The notes beneath the pieces were generated by a model. The model was not told where the DNA came from. It did no database searches and saw nothing but the letters and a program-made list of their open reading frames with translations. DNA of 64,000 nucleotides from contig NZ_JANUSD010000020.1 of assembly GCF_024793945.1 (NCBI RefSeq), positions 1 through 64,000 of the forward strand, written 5' to 3'. The stretch is from Emticicia fluvialis (GTDB taxonomy: Bacteria; Bacteroidota; Bacteroidia; Cytophagales; Spirosomataceae). Every line of letters starts with the position of its first letter. Within the stretch, counting starts at the first letter, position 1. Below, one piece after another: positions 17,479 through 26,269 of this stretch. Made by a program: the position numbers and the translations under genes.

Positions 17479-18630
17479 TCAGCGTCTGCGGGAGGACTTC
17501 CTGATTATCAGTTCTCCCTCTATTGTTCGGGTATAAGGTTCAAAATTATCTTTATTGATGATGTTGTCTATTAAAACACGTGCAGCGGTTTCGCCAATGC
17601 TGAATGGAAACTGCTGAAAGACCGTGAGCGATGGCTCTATTAGCGAGGCTATCAGCTCATCTCCAAACGCAACAACACCCATTTCTTCCGGTATTTTTAT
17701 GTTTCTCTTCTTTAGCTCCATAATTAGTTCTATTCCATTACCATAATGAACCGTAAAAACGCTGTCAGGTTTTTGTGGTAGGGCCAGCCAGTATCCTAGC
17801 GCTTTCAGAGACTCTTCGGTACTGAAATTGCTATAGTAGACCAGCTTTTCATCAAATTCTATTCCATATTTGTTCAGTGCAGCTTTATATCCTTCTAATC
17901 TGTTTTTACTGATAAGTAAGTCGGCTGGTCCTGCCAGAACCGCAATTCTTTTATATCCTTGCTCAATCAGATGCCGGGTAAGTATAAAACTGCCTTCATA
18001 ATCTTGCTGAACTACCTTTGCGGTATCAACCTCGTTACAAACCCGGTCGAAATGCACAATCGGAACCCCTTTTTTCAATTGCAGTTTAACGTGTTCAAAT
18101 GAACTCGTCTCTTTTGAATGGCTGATCAGCAAGCCATCTACCCGGCTTGTAACCAATGCCTGCACATTCAGGGTCTCTGTATGATGTGATTCATTAGACT
18201 GGCAAATCATTACTCTGTAGCCGGCTTCTGTTGCTACTTTCTGAATGCCAGCCACTACTCCGGCAAAAAAAGGCCTTTGTATATCCGGAATAATCACACC
18301 TATGGTATGTGTTTCACCGCGATTGAGGCTTTGTGCCAGAAAATTAGGGCGATAGTCCATTTCATTCGCAATCCTGAGCACCTCTCTTCTGGTGTTTTCA
18401 TTAATTTCGGGGCTGTTATTCAATGCCCGCGATACCGTAGAAGCGGCTATACCAAGCACCTTGGCTATATCAATAATGGTAGTCTGGCGAGGCTTTTTGG
18501 CTTGCGCCTGATGGTCTGTTGCAACCGTAAAATATAGGTCGCACGCTTTGCAATAGAGCCGCTGTTTCCCTCTGACGAATCCGGCCCTCACTATTTGGTC
18601 GGTATTACCACATTTTATGCAAGGTGTCAT
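17479..18630 (-). CDS. LacI family regulator with N-terminal zinc ribbon
   Basis: A 383-residue transcription factor. Residues 1-40 form a four-cysteine zinc ribbon (C4-x2-C7 and C27-x2-C30, with GKQRLYCKACDLYF) that resembles the N-terminal domain of IS1 InsA proteins. A standard LacI helix-turn-helix follows (about 51-75, IIDIAKVLGIAASTVSRALN) with hinge helix, then a periplasmic-binding-protein-like sugar-binding domain (about 108-375). It is divergent from the glucuronoxylan operon and probably controls it, sensing a xylan-derived sugar or uronate. A palindromic GGAAACGTTTCC operator lies in the divergent gap. The fused ribbon is unusual for the LacI family as generally described. Confidence 0.9.
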   Translation of the reverse strand: MTPCIKCGNTDQIVRAGFVRGKQRLYCKACDLYFTVATDHQAQAKKPRQTTIIDIAKVLGIAASTVSRALNNSPEINENTRREVLRIANEMDYRPNFLAQSLNRGETHTIGVIIPDIQRPFFAGVVAGIQKVATEAGYRVMICQSNESHHTETLNVQALVTSRVDGLLISHSKETSSFEHVKLQLKKGVPIVHFDRVCNEVDTAKVVQQDYEGSFILTRHLIEQGYKRIAVLAGPADLLISKNRLEGYKAALNKYGIEFDEKLVYYSNFSTEESLKALGYWLALPQKPDSVFTVHYGNGIELIMELKKRNIKIPEEMGVVAFGDELIASLIEPSLTVFQQFPFSIGETAARVLIDNIINKDNFEPYTRTIEGELIIRKSSRRR

Positions 18631-18745
18631 TCGAATTAGATTATTTCAATATTGGTTTCAGCCATTAATTTTAATGATTGGTTTTTAAACCGGGCTGGTT
18701 TTAAATGTATTAATCAATACCATTCTGTCTGTAAAAATACTTTTT

Positions 18746-18769
18746 GTTTCGGAAACGTTTCCGGAAACG
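18746..18769. promoter_or_regulatory. LacI-type operator with three overlapping half-sites
   Basis: The sequence holds GTTTC, GGAAAC, GTTTCC and GGAAAC in a row, with the perfect 12-bp palindrome GGAAACGTTTCC at 18751-18762. The central CG-type palindrome is the classic LacI/PurR-family operator form. It lies 116 bases upstream of the lacI start and about 220 bases upstream of the xylan operon promoter box. Confidence 0.75.
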
Positions 18770-18987
18770 CAACCGATAGATGCCCGGGTCAAAACTATTA
18801 AAAATAGCTATTTAAATCTTTCATTTATACAAAATTAGCCATAATATACATGGCTGGAAGCGGTTAAGGAGCGTCTGATACAATCAATTCAATTGTATTA
18901 TTTGAAGAAATACTTCTTGCCAATCATCATCGCCATGAAACAGTATCCGACTGGATACACTCAAAAAAGTACCTAATTTTATATTCA

Positions 18988-18995
18988 TACATTTG
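18988..18995 (+). promoter_or_regulatory. Probable -7 box of the glucuronoxylan operon
   Basis: TACATTTG fits TAnnTTTG, about 80 bases upstream of the first gene. No clear TTTG is present at the -33 spacing. The predicted start site falls just before the hairpin at 19011. Confidence 0.45.
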
Positions 18996-19010
18996 TTTTG
19001 AGACAATGTC

Positions 19011-19039
19011 GGGTGGTGTTTTTCACCACCCTCATTTTT
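19011..19039 (+). promoter_or_regulatory. Leader stem-loop of the glucuronoxylan operon
   Basis: An 8-bp perfect GC-rich stem GGGTGGTG / CACCACCC around a TTTTT loop, followed by TCATTTTTA. It lies between the predicted promoter and the first gene, so it would form at the very 5' end of the mRNA. It could be a transcription attenuator or a 5' mRNA-stabilising hairpin. No plus-strand gene lies upstream for it to terminate. Confidence 0.6.
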
Positions 19040-19073
19040 ACATCCCGAATAAAACCTTAGTCAGTATTAACGC

Positions 19074-21008
19074 ATGAAAGCCCTTACCAGGTTTGTATTT
19101 TTTTTTCTTATCTGCTGCTTCAGAGATTCGCAGGCCATCGTGAAACTCCCGCGTCTAATCAGCAATGGTATGGTTTTGCAGCAGCTATCAAAAGTAAAAG
19201 TTTGGGGGTGGGGCGCCCCTGCAGAAAAAGTTAGTGTAACTTTTAATGGTCAGGTTTATGATACAACCACCGGTGCAGACGGCAAATGGATAACCATCAT
19301 TGCCACACCCAAAGCAGGCGGCCCTTATGAAATGAAAATTAAAGGCGAAAACGAACTGCTGGTGACTAACATTTTGGTGGGCGAGGTATGGCTTTGTTCG
19401 GGGCAGTCAAATATGGTATTGCCATTAGAGAGAGTGAAAGAAAAATATGCAGACGTAATAGCAGCCACCAACAATCCGCAGATACATCATTTTTTTATAC
19501 CTACCCGGTTTGATTTTAACGCACCGCTGGATGATTTTCAGTCCGGTAGATGGGAGACCGCCACCCCAGAAAACATCTTGCGGTTTTCTGCCACTGCCTA
19601 TTTTTTTGCTAAAGATATTTTTGAAAAATACAACGTGCCTGTAGGGCTGATAAATGCCAGCGTAGGAGGCACACCCGTTGATGCCTGGATAAGTGAAGAC
19701 GGCCTCAGGGAATTTCCCGGGTCCCTGGCTTTGCTCAATCAGGTTAAAGACAGTAGTTATGTAAACAGAATCAGAAGACAGGAAAACGCAGTTTCCAGAG
19801 AATGGTACACCAGACTCAGAAGAAATGATGAAGGCATGAATGGACCCGTAAAATGGTTTGAAGCTGATTTTGACGCATCTGAGTGGAAAACCATGAGCTT
19901 GCCTGATTTTTGGGATAACCAGGGCCTGCAGAATACCAACGGCGTAGTCTGGTTCAGAAAAGAAATTGAAGTGCCTGCCTCAATGGCTGGCAAAGCTGCC
20001 AGGTTCTTTATGGGACGCATTGTAGACAGCGACTCCGCTTACGTTAACGGTCGGTTCGTTGGCACCATTGGGTATCAGTATCCACCCCGAAGATACCAAA
20101 TACCTGAAGGGCTTCTTAAACCCGGAAAAAACATAATAGTAGCAAGGGTAATCAATACATCCGGACGCGGAGGGTTCATTAAAGATAAAAACTATGAAAT
20201 CAGAACGGCCGATGCCTCTATAAACCTCGCTGGATTATGGCAGTATAAACTGGGTACACGACAAGAACCCCTGGCCGACGTAACCTTTTTTCAGTACAAA
20301 CCTGCAGGCCTTTACAATGCCATGATATCGCCGATTATCAATTACGGCATCAAAGGTGTTATCTGGTATCAGGGCGAATCTAATACCAGCAATCCATTGG
20401 GGTACAAATCGGTTTTTTCTACCTTGATTACTAACTGGCGGCAAAAATGGAATCAGGGAGATTTCCCTTTTATTTATGTGCAGCTTGCCAATTTTATGGA
20501 AACAAAAAGCCAGCCCACACAAAGCCAGTGGGCGCAGCTGAGAGAAGAACAAAGGCTGGCGCTTGGCGTAACTAATACTGCTATGGCTGTGGCCATTGAC
20601 GCCGGTGAATGGAACGATATCCACCCGCTTGACAAGCAAACCATAGGCAAAAGACTTGCTTTGGCGGCCAGAAAACTGGCTTATGGCGAACAAAAGCTGG
20701 TATCTTCCGGCCCGCTTTATCAGTCAATGCAAATCCGTAAAAATAAAATTGTTCTTTCTTTTAGCCATACCGGCTCCGGTTTAATGGCAAAGGGTGAACC
20801 ACAATTAAAGCATTTTGCCATAGCCGGTGCCGACAAAAAATATGTCTGGGCAAATGCCCGCATAAAGGGCCATAAAATAATAGTTTGGAGCCATGAGGTA
20901 AAACAACCTTTAGCCGTACGTTATGCCTGGGCAGACAACCCGGCATCAGCTAATTTATATAACAAAGAGGGGCTTCCGGCTTCTCCGTTTTCAACAGATT
21001 TAAATTAA
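19074..21008 (+). CDS. Secreted sialate O-acetylesterase family esterase (SASA)
   Basis: A 644-residue exported esterase with a signal peptide (about 1-21). The same split layout as its paralogue at 5683-7641 is seen: serine block CSGQSNMVL (about 118-126), a central jelly-roll insertion (about 265-390), then IWYQGESNT and the catalytic-His block NDIHPLDKQTIGKRLA. It opens the xylan operon, 18 bases before uxuA, and is therefore probably an acetyl-xylan esterase that exposes the backbone to GH10 and GH67. That substrate is inferred from context. Confidence 0.9.
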   Translation: MKALTRFVFFFLICCFRDSQAIVKLPRLISNGMVLQQLSKVKVWGWGAPAEKVSVTFNGQVYDTTTGADGKWITIIATPKAGGPYEMKIKGENELLVTNILVGEVWLCSGQSNMVLPLERVKEKYADVIAATNNPQIHHFFIPTRFDFNAPLDDFQSGRWETATPENILRFSATAYFFAKDIFEKYNVPVGLINASVGGTPVDAWISEDGLREFPGSLALLNQVKDSSYVNRIRRQENAVSREWYTRLRRNDEGMNGPVKWFEADFDASEWKTMSLPDFWDNQGLQNTNGVVWFRKEIEVPASMAGKAARFFMGRIVDSDSAYVNGRFVGTIGYQYPPRRYQIPEGLLKPGKNIIVARVINTSGRGGFIKDKNYEIRTADASINLAGLWQYKLGTRQEPLADVTFFQYKPAGLYNAMISPIINYGIKGVIWYQGESNTSNPLGYKSVFSTLITNWRQKWNQGDFPFIYVQLANFMETKSQPTQSQWAQLREEQRLALGVTNTAMAVAIDAGEWNDIHPLDKQTIGKRLALAARKLAYGEQKLVSSGPLYQSMQIRKNKIVLSFSHTGSGLMAKGEPQLKHFAIAGADKKYVWANARIKGHKIIVWSHEVKQPLAVRYAWADNPASANLYNKEGLPASPFSTDLN

Positions 21009-21026
21009 AATAAGTTAGATAAGAGT

Positions 21027-22229
21027 ATGATTCATACCATGCGATGGTTTGGGCCTAACGACCCGGTTTCATTAATGGATATCAGGCAGGCCGGATGCGC
21101 AGGCATCGTTACGGCTTTGCACCAGATTCCGGTTGGTGAAATCTGGTCTATTGAGGCAATAGAAGAACGAAAAATGATAGTTGAGGCCGATAATAATAAG
21201 TTCACGCCCTTAAAATGGCTGGTAGTTGAAAGCCTACCCGTACATGAAGATATAAAAAAGGGATTGCCTGAACGAGAAAAATGGATTGAAAACTATAAAA
21301 CTTCCCTCAGAAATCTGGCGTTGTGTGGCATTAAAACGGTGTGCTATAATTTTATGCCTGTGCTTGACTGGTCAAGAACCAATCTTAATTATGAAATGCC
21401 AGACGGTGGTAAGGCTTTAAGATTCGTATGGGAAGATTTTGCTATTTTTGATTTATATATATTGAAACGCCCCGGTGCAGAAAACGACTACACCGTTGAA
21501 GTGAAAACAAGTGCATTGAACAAACTGCAGGCCATGTCGGCCAGTGAAATACATACCCTTACCAATACAGTTTTGTTGGGCTTGCCTGGGTCAGAGGAAG
21601 CTTTTGATTTGGCCACTTTTCAGGGGCTTTTAGATGCATACAAGCACATAGGAGATACCGAGCTGCGTGAGCATCTGTATTACTTCATCCAACAGGTAGC
21701 ACCCGTGGCGCAGGAGGTTGGCATCAACTTATGTGTACATCCGGATGACCCTCCGAAACCACTTTTAGGGCTGCCCAGAGTGGTTAGTACTGAAAACGAC
21801 TTGAAACAACTCATGGCCGCCTGCAACATCCGCAATAATGGTATTACATTCTGTACGGGGTCTTTGGGGGTTCGGCCGGATAATGACCTGCCGGGTATGA
21901 TTGAACGATTGGGAGACCGCATTCATTTTCTGCATCTGAGAACCACCCGGCGTGAAGCAAATCCGCTTGATTTTCATGAAGCTGCGCATCTGAATGGCGA
22001 CGTAGATATGTATGCAGTTGTGAAAGCTGTAGCCAAGGAGGCGTTAAAAAGAAAGGCGAATGGGCTTGACGATTACGAAATACCGATGAGGCCAGACCAT
22101 GGACACCAGATTCTGGACGATTTGAACAAAAAGACTTATCCCGGCTATTCGGCCATTGGTCGCCTGAAAGGTCTGGCAGAATTAAGAGGGCTTGAAATGG
22201 CCATCGACAGGAGTCTGACTAGCATATAA
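21027..22229 (+). CDS. uxuA: Mannonate dehydratase
   Basis: A 400-residue cytoplasmic enzyme that converts D-mannonate to 2-keto-3-deoxygluconate in hexuronate catabolism. The family start MRWFGPNDPVSLMDIRQAGCAG, central CVHPDDPP metal-site block, TFCTGSLGVRPDND, and HFLHLR and MRPDHGHQ blocks are all intact; length is normal. Metal-binding Cys and His residues lie in these blocks. It sits between the esterase and GH67 genes, where it would process glucuronate released by GH67 after isomerisation and reduction. Confidence 0.96.
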   Translation: MIHTMRWFGPNDPVSLMDIRQAGCAGIVTALHQIPVGEIWSIEAIEERKMIVEADNNKFTPLKWLVVESLPVHEDIKKGLPEREKWIENYKTSLRNLALCGIKTVCYNFMPVLDWSRTNLNYEMPDGGKALRFVWEDFAIFDLYILKRPGAENDYTVEVKTSALNKLQAMSASEIHTLTNTVLLGLPGSEEAFDLATFQGLLDAYKHIGDTELREHLYYFIQQVAPVAQEVGINLCVHPDDPPKPLLGLPRVVSTENDLKQLMAACNIRNNGITFCTGSLGVRPDNDLPGMIERLGDRIHFLHLRTTRREANPLDFHEAAHLNGDVDMYAVVKAVAKEALKRKANGLDDYEIPMRPDHGHQILDDLNKKTYPGYSAIGRLKGLAELRGLEMAIDRSLTSI

Positions 22230-22268
22230 GATTTAATTGATAGACAAAAACCTAAAGACAGCAACCAC

Positions 22269-24368
22269 ATGATAAAGAAAATATTTGTTTTGTTGATGGT
22301 CTTTTCTTTAGCTGCACGCGCGGATGATGGCTCCAGACTATGGCTTAAGTATGATTTACTGAAAGACCCGGTTTTAAGAACTTCTTACACCTCATCTACC
22401 CGGTTTATTGTTGCGCATGATGAGTCACCCATCATTAAAACGGCCGTAACCGAATTGCAATCAGGGCTTGGCGGACTACTGGGCAGAAGGATACAGGTTT
22501 ATAGCAAGGCAGACACCAGAACCGGAGGCATAATATTACATTTAGATAATGAAGCGCCACTACTGATTCATGATGGTTTCAGCATTAGGTCGCAAAAAGG
22601 AAATATTGTTATTTCTGCCAGGAATCCATCCGGTATTCTTTACGGTACTTTTGAATTGTTAAGATACATACAAACCAGCAAAAGCCTGCAAAGCCTGAAT
22701 CTGGTTAGTAACCCCAAGGTAAAGCTAAGAATGCTGAACCATTGGGACAACGCCAACGGAACCGTTGAACGCGGCTATGCGGGCTCGTCTATGTGGAAAT
22801 GGCCCGAGTTACCTTTCAGAATTGACCCACGGTATATTCAATATGCCAGGGCAAATGCTTCTATAGGTATCAACGCGGCTTCAATTAATAATGTAAATGC
22901 CAGTTCAAGGTTTCTGACTGCCGAATACCTTGAAAAAATAAAAGCTGTGGCAGATGTGCTACGCCCTTATGGCATCAGTGTGTTTATTTCTGTTAATTTT
23001 CGTTCTCCTCGCACATTAGGAGGCTTAAAAACCTCTGACCCGCTTGACCCCGAGGTAAAAAAATGGTGGAATGAAAAAACCAAAGAGATTCATCAATATA
23101 TACCCGATTTCGGAGGTTTTCTGGTCAAGGCTAACTCAGAAGGCGAGCCGGGCCCGCAAGACTATAGCCGTACCCACGCTGATGGAGCCAATATGCTGGC
23201 TGAGGCCATGAGACCTTATAAAGGTATCGTTATCTGGCGGGCCTTTGTTTATAAAGCAGACCCCAACGGCGACCGCTTCAAAGAGGCCTACGAACAGTTT
23301 AAACCCCTTGAAGGGACTTTCGACCCAAAAGTAATTGTGCAGGTAAAAAATGGCCCTATAGATTTTATGCCTCGCGAGCCTTTTCATCCAATGTTTGGTG
23401 CATTTCCTAAAACTACCCTGGGTATGGAGTTTCAGATAACGCAAGAGTACCTGGGGCAGTCAACCCATCTTACTTATCTGGCACCTATGTTTAAAGAATG
23501 CCTGGATGCTGACACTTACGCCAAAGGAAAAGGGTCAACAGTTGCAAAGGTAATAGATGGCAGCCTTGACGGACACCAGCTGTCGTTAATGGCTGGGGTT
23601 GCTAATACCGGCTCTGACAACAACTGGACAGGCCATCCATTCAATCAGGCCAACTGGTATGCTTTTGGCCGACTGGCCTGGGATTACACCCTGAGTTCAG
23701 AACAGATAGCGTCTGAATGGATAGCCATGACCTTAACGCCAAATAAAGTTGCCCAACGCAAAATAAATGAAATGATGATGAGGTCATTACCCATATACAT
23801 TAGTTACACGTATCCTCTGGGTACGGCACACATGATGGGCGAGGGACACCATTATGGGCCGGAACCCTGGCTGGAAAAAAGTGGCAGACCCGACTGGACC
23901 TCGGTCTATTATCATCGCGCCGATACCATTGGTCTGGGTTTCGACAGAACCGGTAAAGTAAGTAATGCACTGAGTCTGTATCAGCCTGACGTACAGAAAA
24001 TATGGGGAAACCCGGATAATTGTCCTTTAGATTACCTGCTTTGGTTTCATCATGTTTCCTGGAAAAAGAAACTGAGTACAGGCCGAACTTTGTGGGACGA
24101 GCTATGTTGGCGCTATTATGATGGTGCTGAGCAGGTAAAAGTTTTGCAAGCAGATTGGGAAAGCCTTAAGCCACTGATTGACAAAGAAACTTATGAAAAT
24201 GTAAAAGGGCGGTTAATGATTCAGGAAAAAGAAGCGCTCTGGTGGCGTGATGCCTGCGTTTTGTATTTTATTAATTATGCTAAAATGCCACTTCCGGCGC
24301 CATTGAAATTACCGGCGAGGTCGTTGGATGAAGTAAAAAAACTTGTTGAAATATACCATTTAAGATGA
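22269..24368 (+). CDS. aguA: Glycoside hydrolase family 67 alpha-glucuronidase
   Basis: A 699-residue exported enzyme (signal peptide about 1-18) that removes (4-O-methyl)glucuronic acid from xylo-oligomers. The N-terminal GH20-like domain (about 25-140) precedes the catalytic barrel. Family blocks are visible: probable acid Glu in KANSEGEPGP (about 285-295), Asp in KNGPIDFMPREP, and Glu in MEFQITQEYLGQ. Length matches the family. Its stop codon overlaps the next start (ATGA), so it is translationally coupled to the SDR gene. Confidence 0.95.
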   Translation: MIKKIFVLLMVFSLAARADDGSRLWLKYDLLKDPVLRTSYTSSTRFIVAHDESPIIKTAVTELQSGLGGLLGRRIQVYSKADTRTGGIILHLDNEAPLLIHDGFSIRSQKGNIVISARNPSGILYGTFELLRYIQTSKSLQSLNLVSNPKVKLRMLNHWDNANGTVERGYAGSSMWKWPELPFRIDPRYIQYARANASIGINAASINNVNASSRFLTAEYLEKIKAVADVLRPYGISVFISVNFRSPRTLGGLKTSDPLDPEVKKWWNEKTKEIHQYIPDFGGFLVKANSEGEPGPQDYSRTHADGANMLAEAMRPYKGIVIWRAFVYKADPNGDRFKEAYEQFKPLEGTFDPKVIVQVKNGPIDFMPREPFHPMFGAFPKTTLGMEFQITQEYLGQSTHLTYLAPMFKECLDADTYAKGKGSTVAKVIDGSLDGHQLSLMAGVANTGSDNNWTGHPFNQANWYAFGRLAWDYTLSSEQIASEWIAMTLTPNKVAQRKINEMMMRSLPIYISYTYPLGTAHMMGEGHHYGPEPWLEKSGRPDWTSVYYHRADTIGLGFDRTGKVSNALSLYQPDVQKIWGNPDNCPLDYLLWFHHVSWKKKLSTGRTLWDELCWRYYDGAEQVKVLQADWESLKPLIDKETYENVKGRLMIQEKEALWWRDACVLYFINYAKMPLPAPLKLPARSLDEVKKLVEIYHLR

Positions 24369-25168
24369 CGGAAGATAAAAGTATGGCCAAGGAAGAGAAA
24401 CCTGCCGCAGCAAACACGGTTTTTTCTTTAGAAAACAAACTGGCTTTAATAACAGGTGGTGGCAGCGGTATTGGCTTTAATATTGCCCAATGTATGATAG
24501 CCGCCGGTGCAAGAGTGGTTATAACCGGTCGGCGTGAACACGCCCTTCAGGAGTCAGTGAAGGCTTTAGGAGAATCGGCCATGTATGTAGTAAATGATGT
24601 TACGGAGTTAAGCACGCTCAATGGCCTTGTTGAATACATTGAATCCAGCATTGGGTCTATTGATATTCTGGTTAATAATGCGGGTATAAACATGAAAAAA
24701 CCTGCGTTGGAGGTTTCTGACGAAGACTTCAACAGAATCATTCATACTAATCTGAATGCTGTTTTTGCCCTTACCCGTGCCTGCGCAAGCCTTATGATTG
24801 CCCGTAAAAGCGGCTGTATACTCATGATATCATCTATGGCTGCCTATTATGGTATTGATAGGGTGGTGGCCTATGCAGCCTCAAAGTCTGGCGTTGAGGG
24901 TATGGTGAAAGTACTGGCCTCAGAGTTTTCAAAATTCAATGTGCGCGTTAATGCCATAGCGCCTGGCTTTATTGAAACTTCGATGATGAGAACCGCCATG
25001 AACAGCGACCCCGACAGAATGAACCGCGCATTAGGCCGTACACCAATGGGTAAATTCGGAAAGCCCGACGATATCGGCTGGGCGGCAGTATTTCTGGCAT
25101 CAGAAGCAGCGGCTTATATTACCGGAGCTTCATTGCCCGTAGACGGAGGTAACTCTATTGGATTCTGA
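24365..25168 (+). CDS. SDR oxidoreductase, probable fructuronate reductase
   Basis: A 267-residue NAD(P)-dependent short-chain dehydrogenase. The cofactor motif GGGSGIG (about 32-38), NNAGI, catalytic Ser and YAASKSG Tyr-Lys pair, and the C-terminal LPVDGG end are intact. The start ATGA overlaps the GH67 stop; another ATG eight codons in is possible. In Bacteroidota an SDR enzyme often replaces UxuB to reduce fructuronate to mannonate, and its place next to uxuA supports that. A gluconate 5-dehydrogenase-like role cannot be excluded. Confidence 0.85.
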   Translation: MTEDKSMAKEEKPAAANTVFSLENKLALITGGGSGIGFNIAQCMIAAGARVVITGRREHALQESVKALGESAMYVVNDVTELSTLNGLVEYIESSIGSIDILVNNAGINMKKPALEVSDEDFNRIIHTNLNAVFALTRACASLMIARKSGCILMISSMAAYYGIDRVVAYAASKSGVEGMVKVLASEFSKFNVRVNAIAPGFIETSMMRTAMNSDPDRMNRALGRTPMGKFGKPDDIGWAAVFLASEAAAYITGASLPVDGGNSIGF

Positions 25169-25211
25169 TTATTTGCAAAACAATCAATTTTTTAATTTAA
25201 TACTCAAATAA

Positions 25212-26258
25212 ATGCATAGCCTTAAACAAAAAACGCTTGCGCTGTTGGCCTTTACTGTTGTAGCAACAACAAGCCATGCCCAAACCAAGAAGCAACCCAT
25301 TTCTCAGCCATTGGTGAGCCATATTTTTACTGCAGACCCTTCGGCTCATGTTTTTAAGGGCAGGATATATATTTATCCGAGCCATGACATAGAGTCTGGC
25401 ATTAAGCAGGATGACAACGGTAGCCATTTTGACATGAAAGATTACCATATTCTTTCAATGGACAGCCCGACCGGTAAAGTAACTGATCATGGAGTAGCAC
25501 TTGACATTAAAGATATTCCCTGGGCTGGCCGCCAACTTTGGGCGCCTGATGCGGCCTATAAAAACGGCACTTATTACCTGTATTTTCCGGTAAAAGATAA
25601 ACAGGATGTGTTCAGAATAGGGGTGGCCACCAGCAAAAAACCGGAAGGGCCGTTTAAGCCTGAAAAAACACCAATGGCAGGTACATTCAGTATTGACCCG
25701 ACTGTTTTTCAGGATACCGACGGAAAATATTATATGTATTTTGGAGGTATCTGGGGCGGACAATTGCAACGCTGGGCCAGTGGCAAATATGAGGCCGACG
25801 GAAAACTAAGAGCAACCAATGAACAGGCGCTTTTACCCAAAATTGCCAGACTAAGCAACGATATGCTTACCCTTGCCGAACCCGCAAAGGATATCCGGAT
25901 TGTTGATGAAAACGGCAAGCTGTTTACAGAGGGCAATAACGACAAACGTTTCTTTGAAGCTGCATGGGTGCACAAATACAAAGGTAAATACTATTTGTCT
26001 TATTCAACCGGTGACACGCATAATATCTGCTATGCCATTGGCGATAATCCTTACGGACCATTTACTTACAAAGGTATAGTATTGAAACCGGTAGAGGGTT
26101 GGACAAACCATCATTCAATTATTGAATTTAAAGGTAAATGGTACTTGTATTATCATGACGTTCAGATTAGCGGCCAGACTCACCTGCGCAACATCAAGGT
26201 AACAGAATTGAAGTATAATCCGGACGGAACCATCCAGACCATCGAACCTTACAAATAA
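25212..26258 (+). CDS. Glycoside hydrolase family 43 beta-xylosidase/arabinofuranosidase
   Basis: A 348-residue exported five-bladed beta-propeller enzyme (signal peptide about 1-23). The three GH43 acidic residues are visible: catalytic base Asp42 in FTADPSAH, pKa-modulating Asp162 in SIDPTVFQD and acid Glu249 in RFFEAAWVHK. The sequence HHSIIEFKGKWYLYYHD is also typical. It is single-domain, without a C-terminal beta-sandwich. It lies 11 bases before the GH10 gene and would trim the xylanase products; xylosidase versus arabinofuranosidase activity cannot be told by eye. Confidence 0.92.
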   Translation: MHSLKQKTLALLAFTVVATTSHAQTKKQPISQPLVSHIFTADPSAHVFKGRIYIYPSHDIESGIKQDDNGSHFDMKDYHILSMDSPTGKVTDHGVALDIKDIPWAGRQLWAPDAAYKNGTYYLYFPVKDKQDVFRIGVATSKKPEGPFKPEKTPMAGTFSIDPTVFQDTDGKYYMYFGGIWGGQLQRWASGKYEADGKLRATNEQALLPKIARLSNDMLTLAEPAKDIRIVDENGKLFTEGNNDKRFFEAAWVHKYKGKYYLSYSTGDTHNICYAIGDNPYGPFTYKGIVLKPVEGWTNHHSIIEFKGKWYLYYHDVQISGQTHLRNIKVTELKYNPDGTIQTIEPYK

Positions 26259-26269
26259 GTAATCCAATC

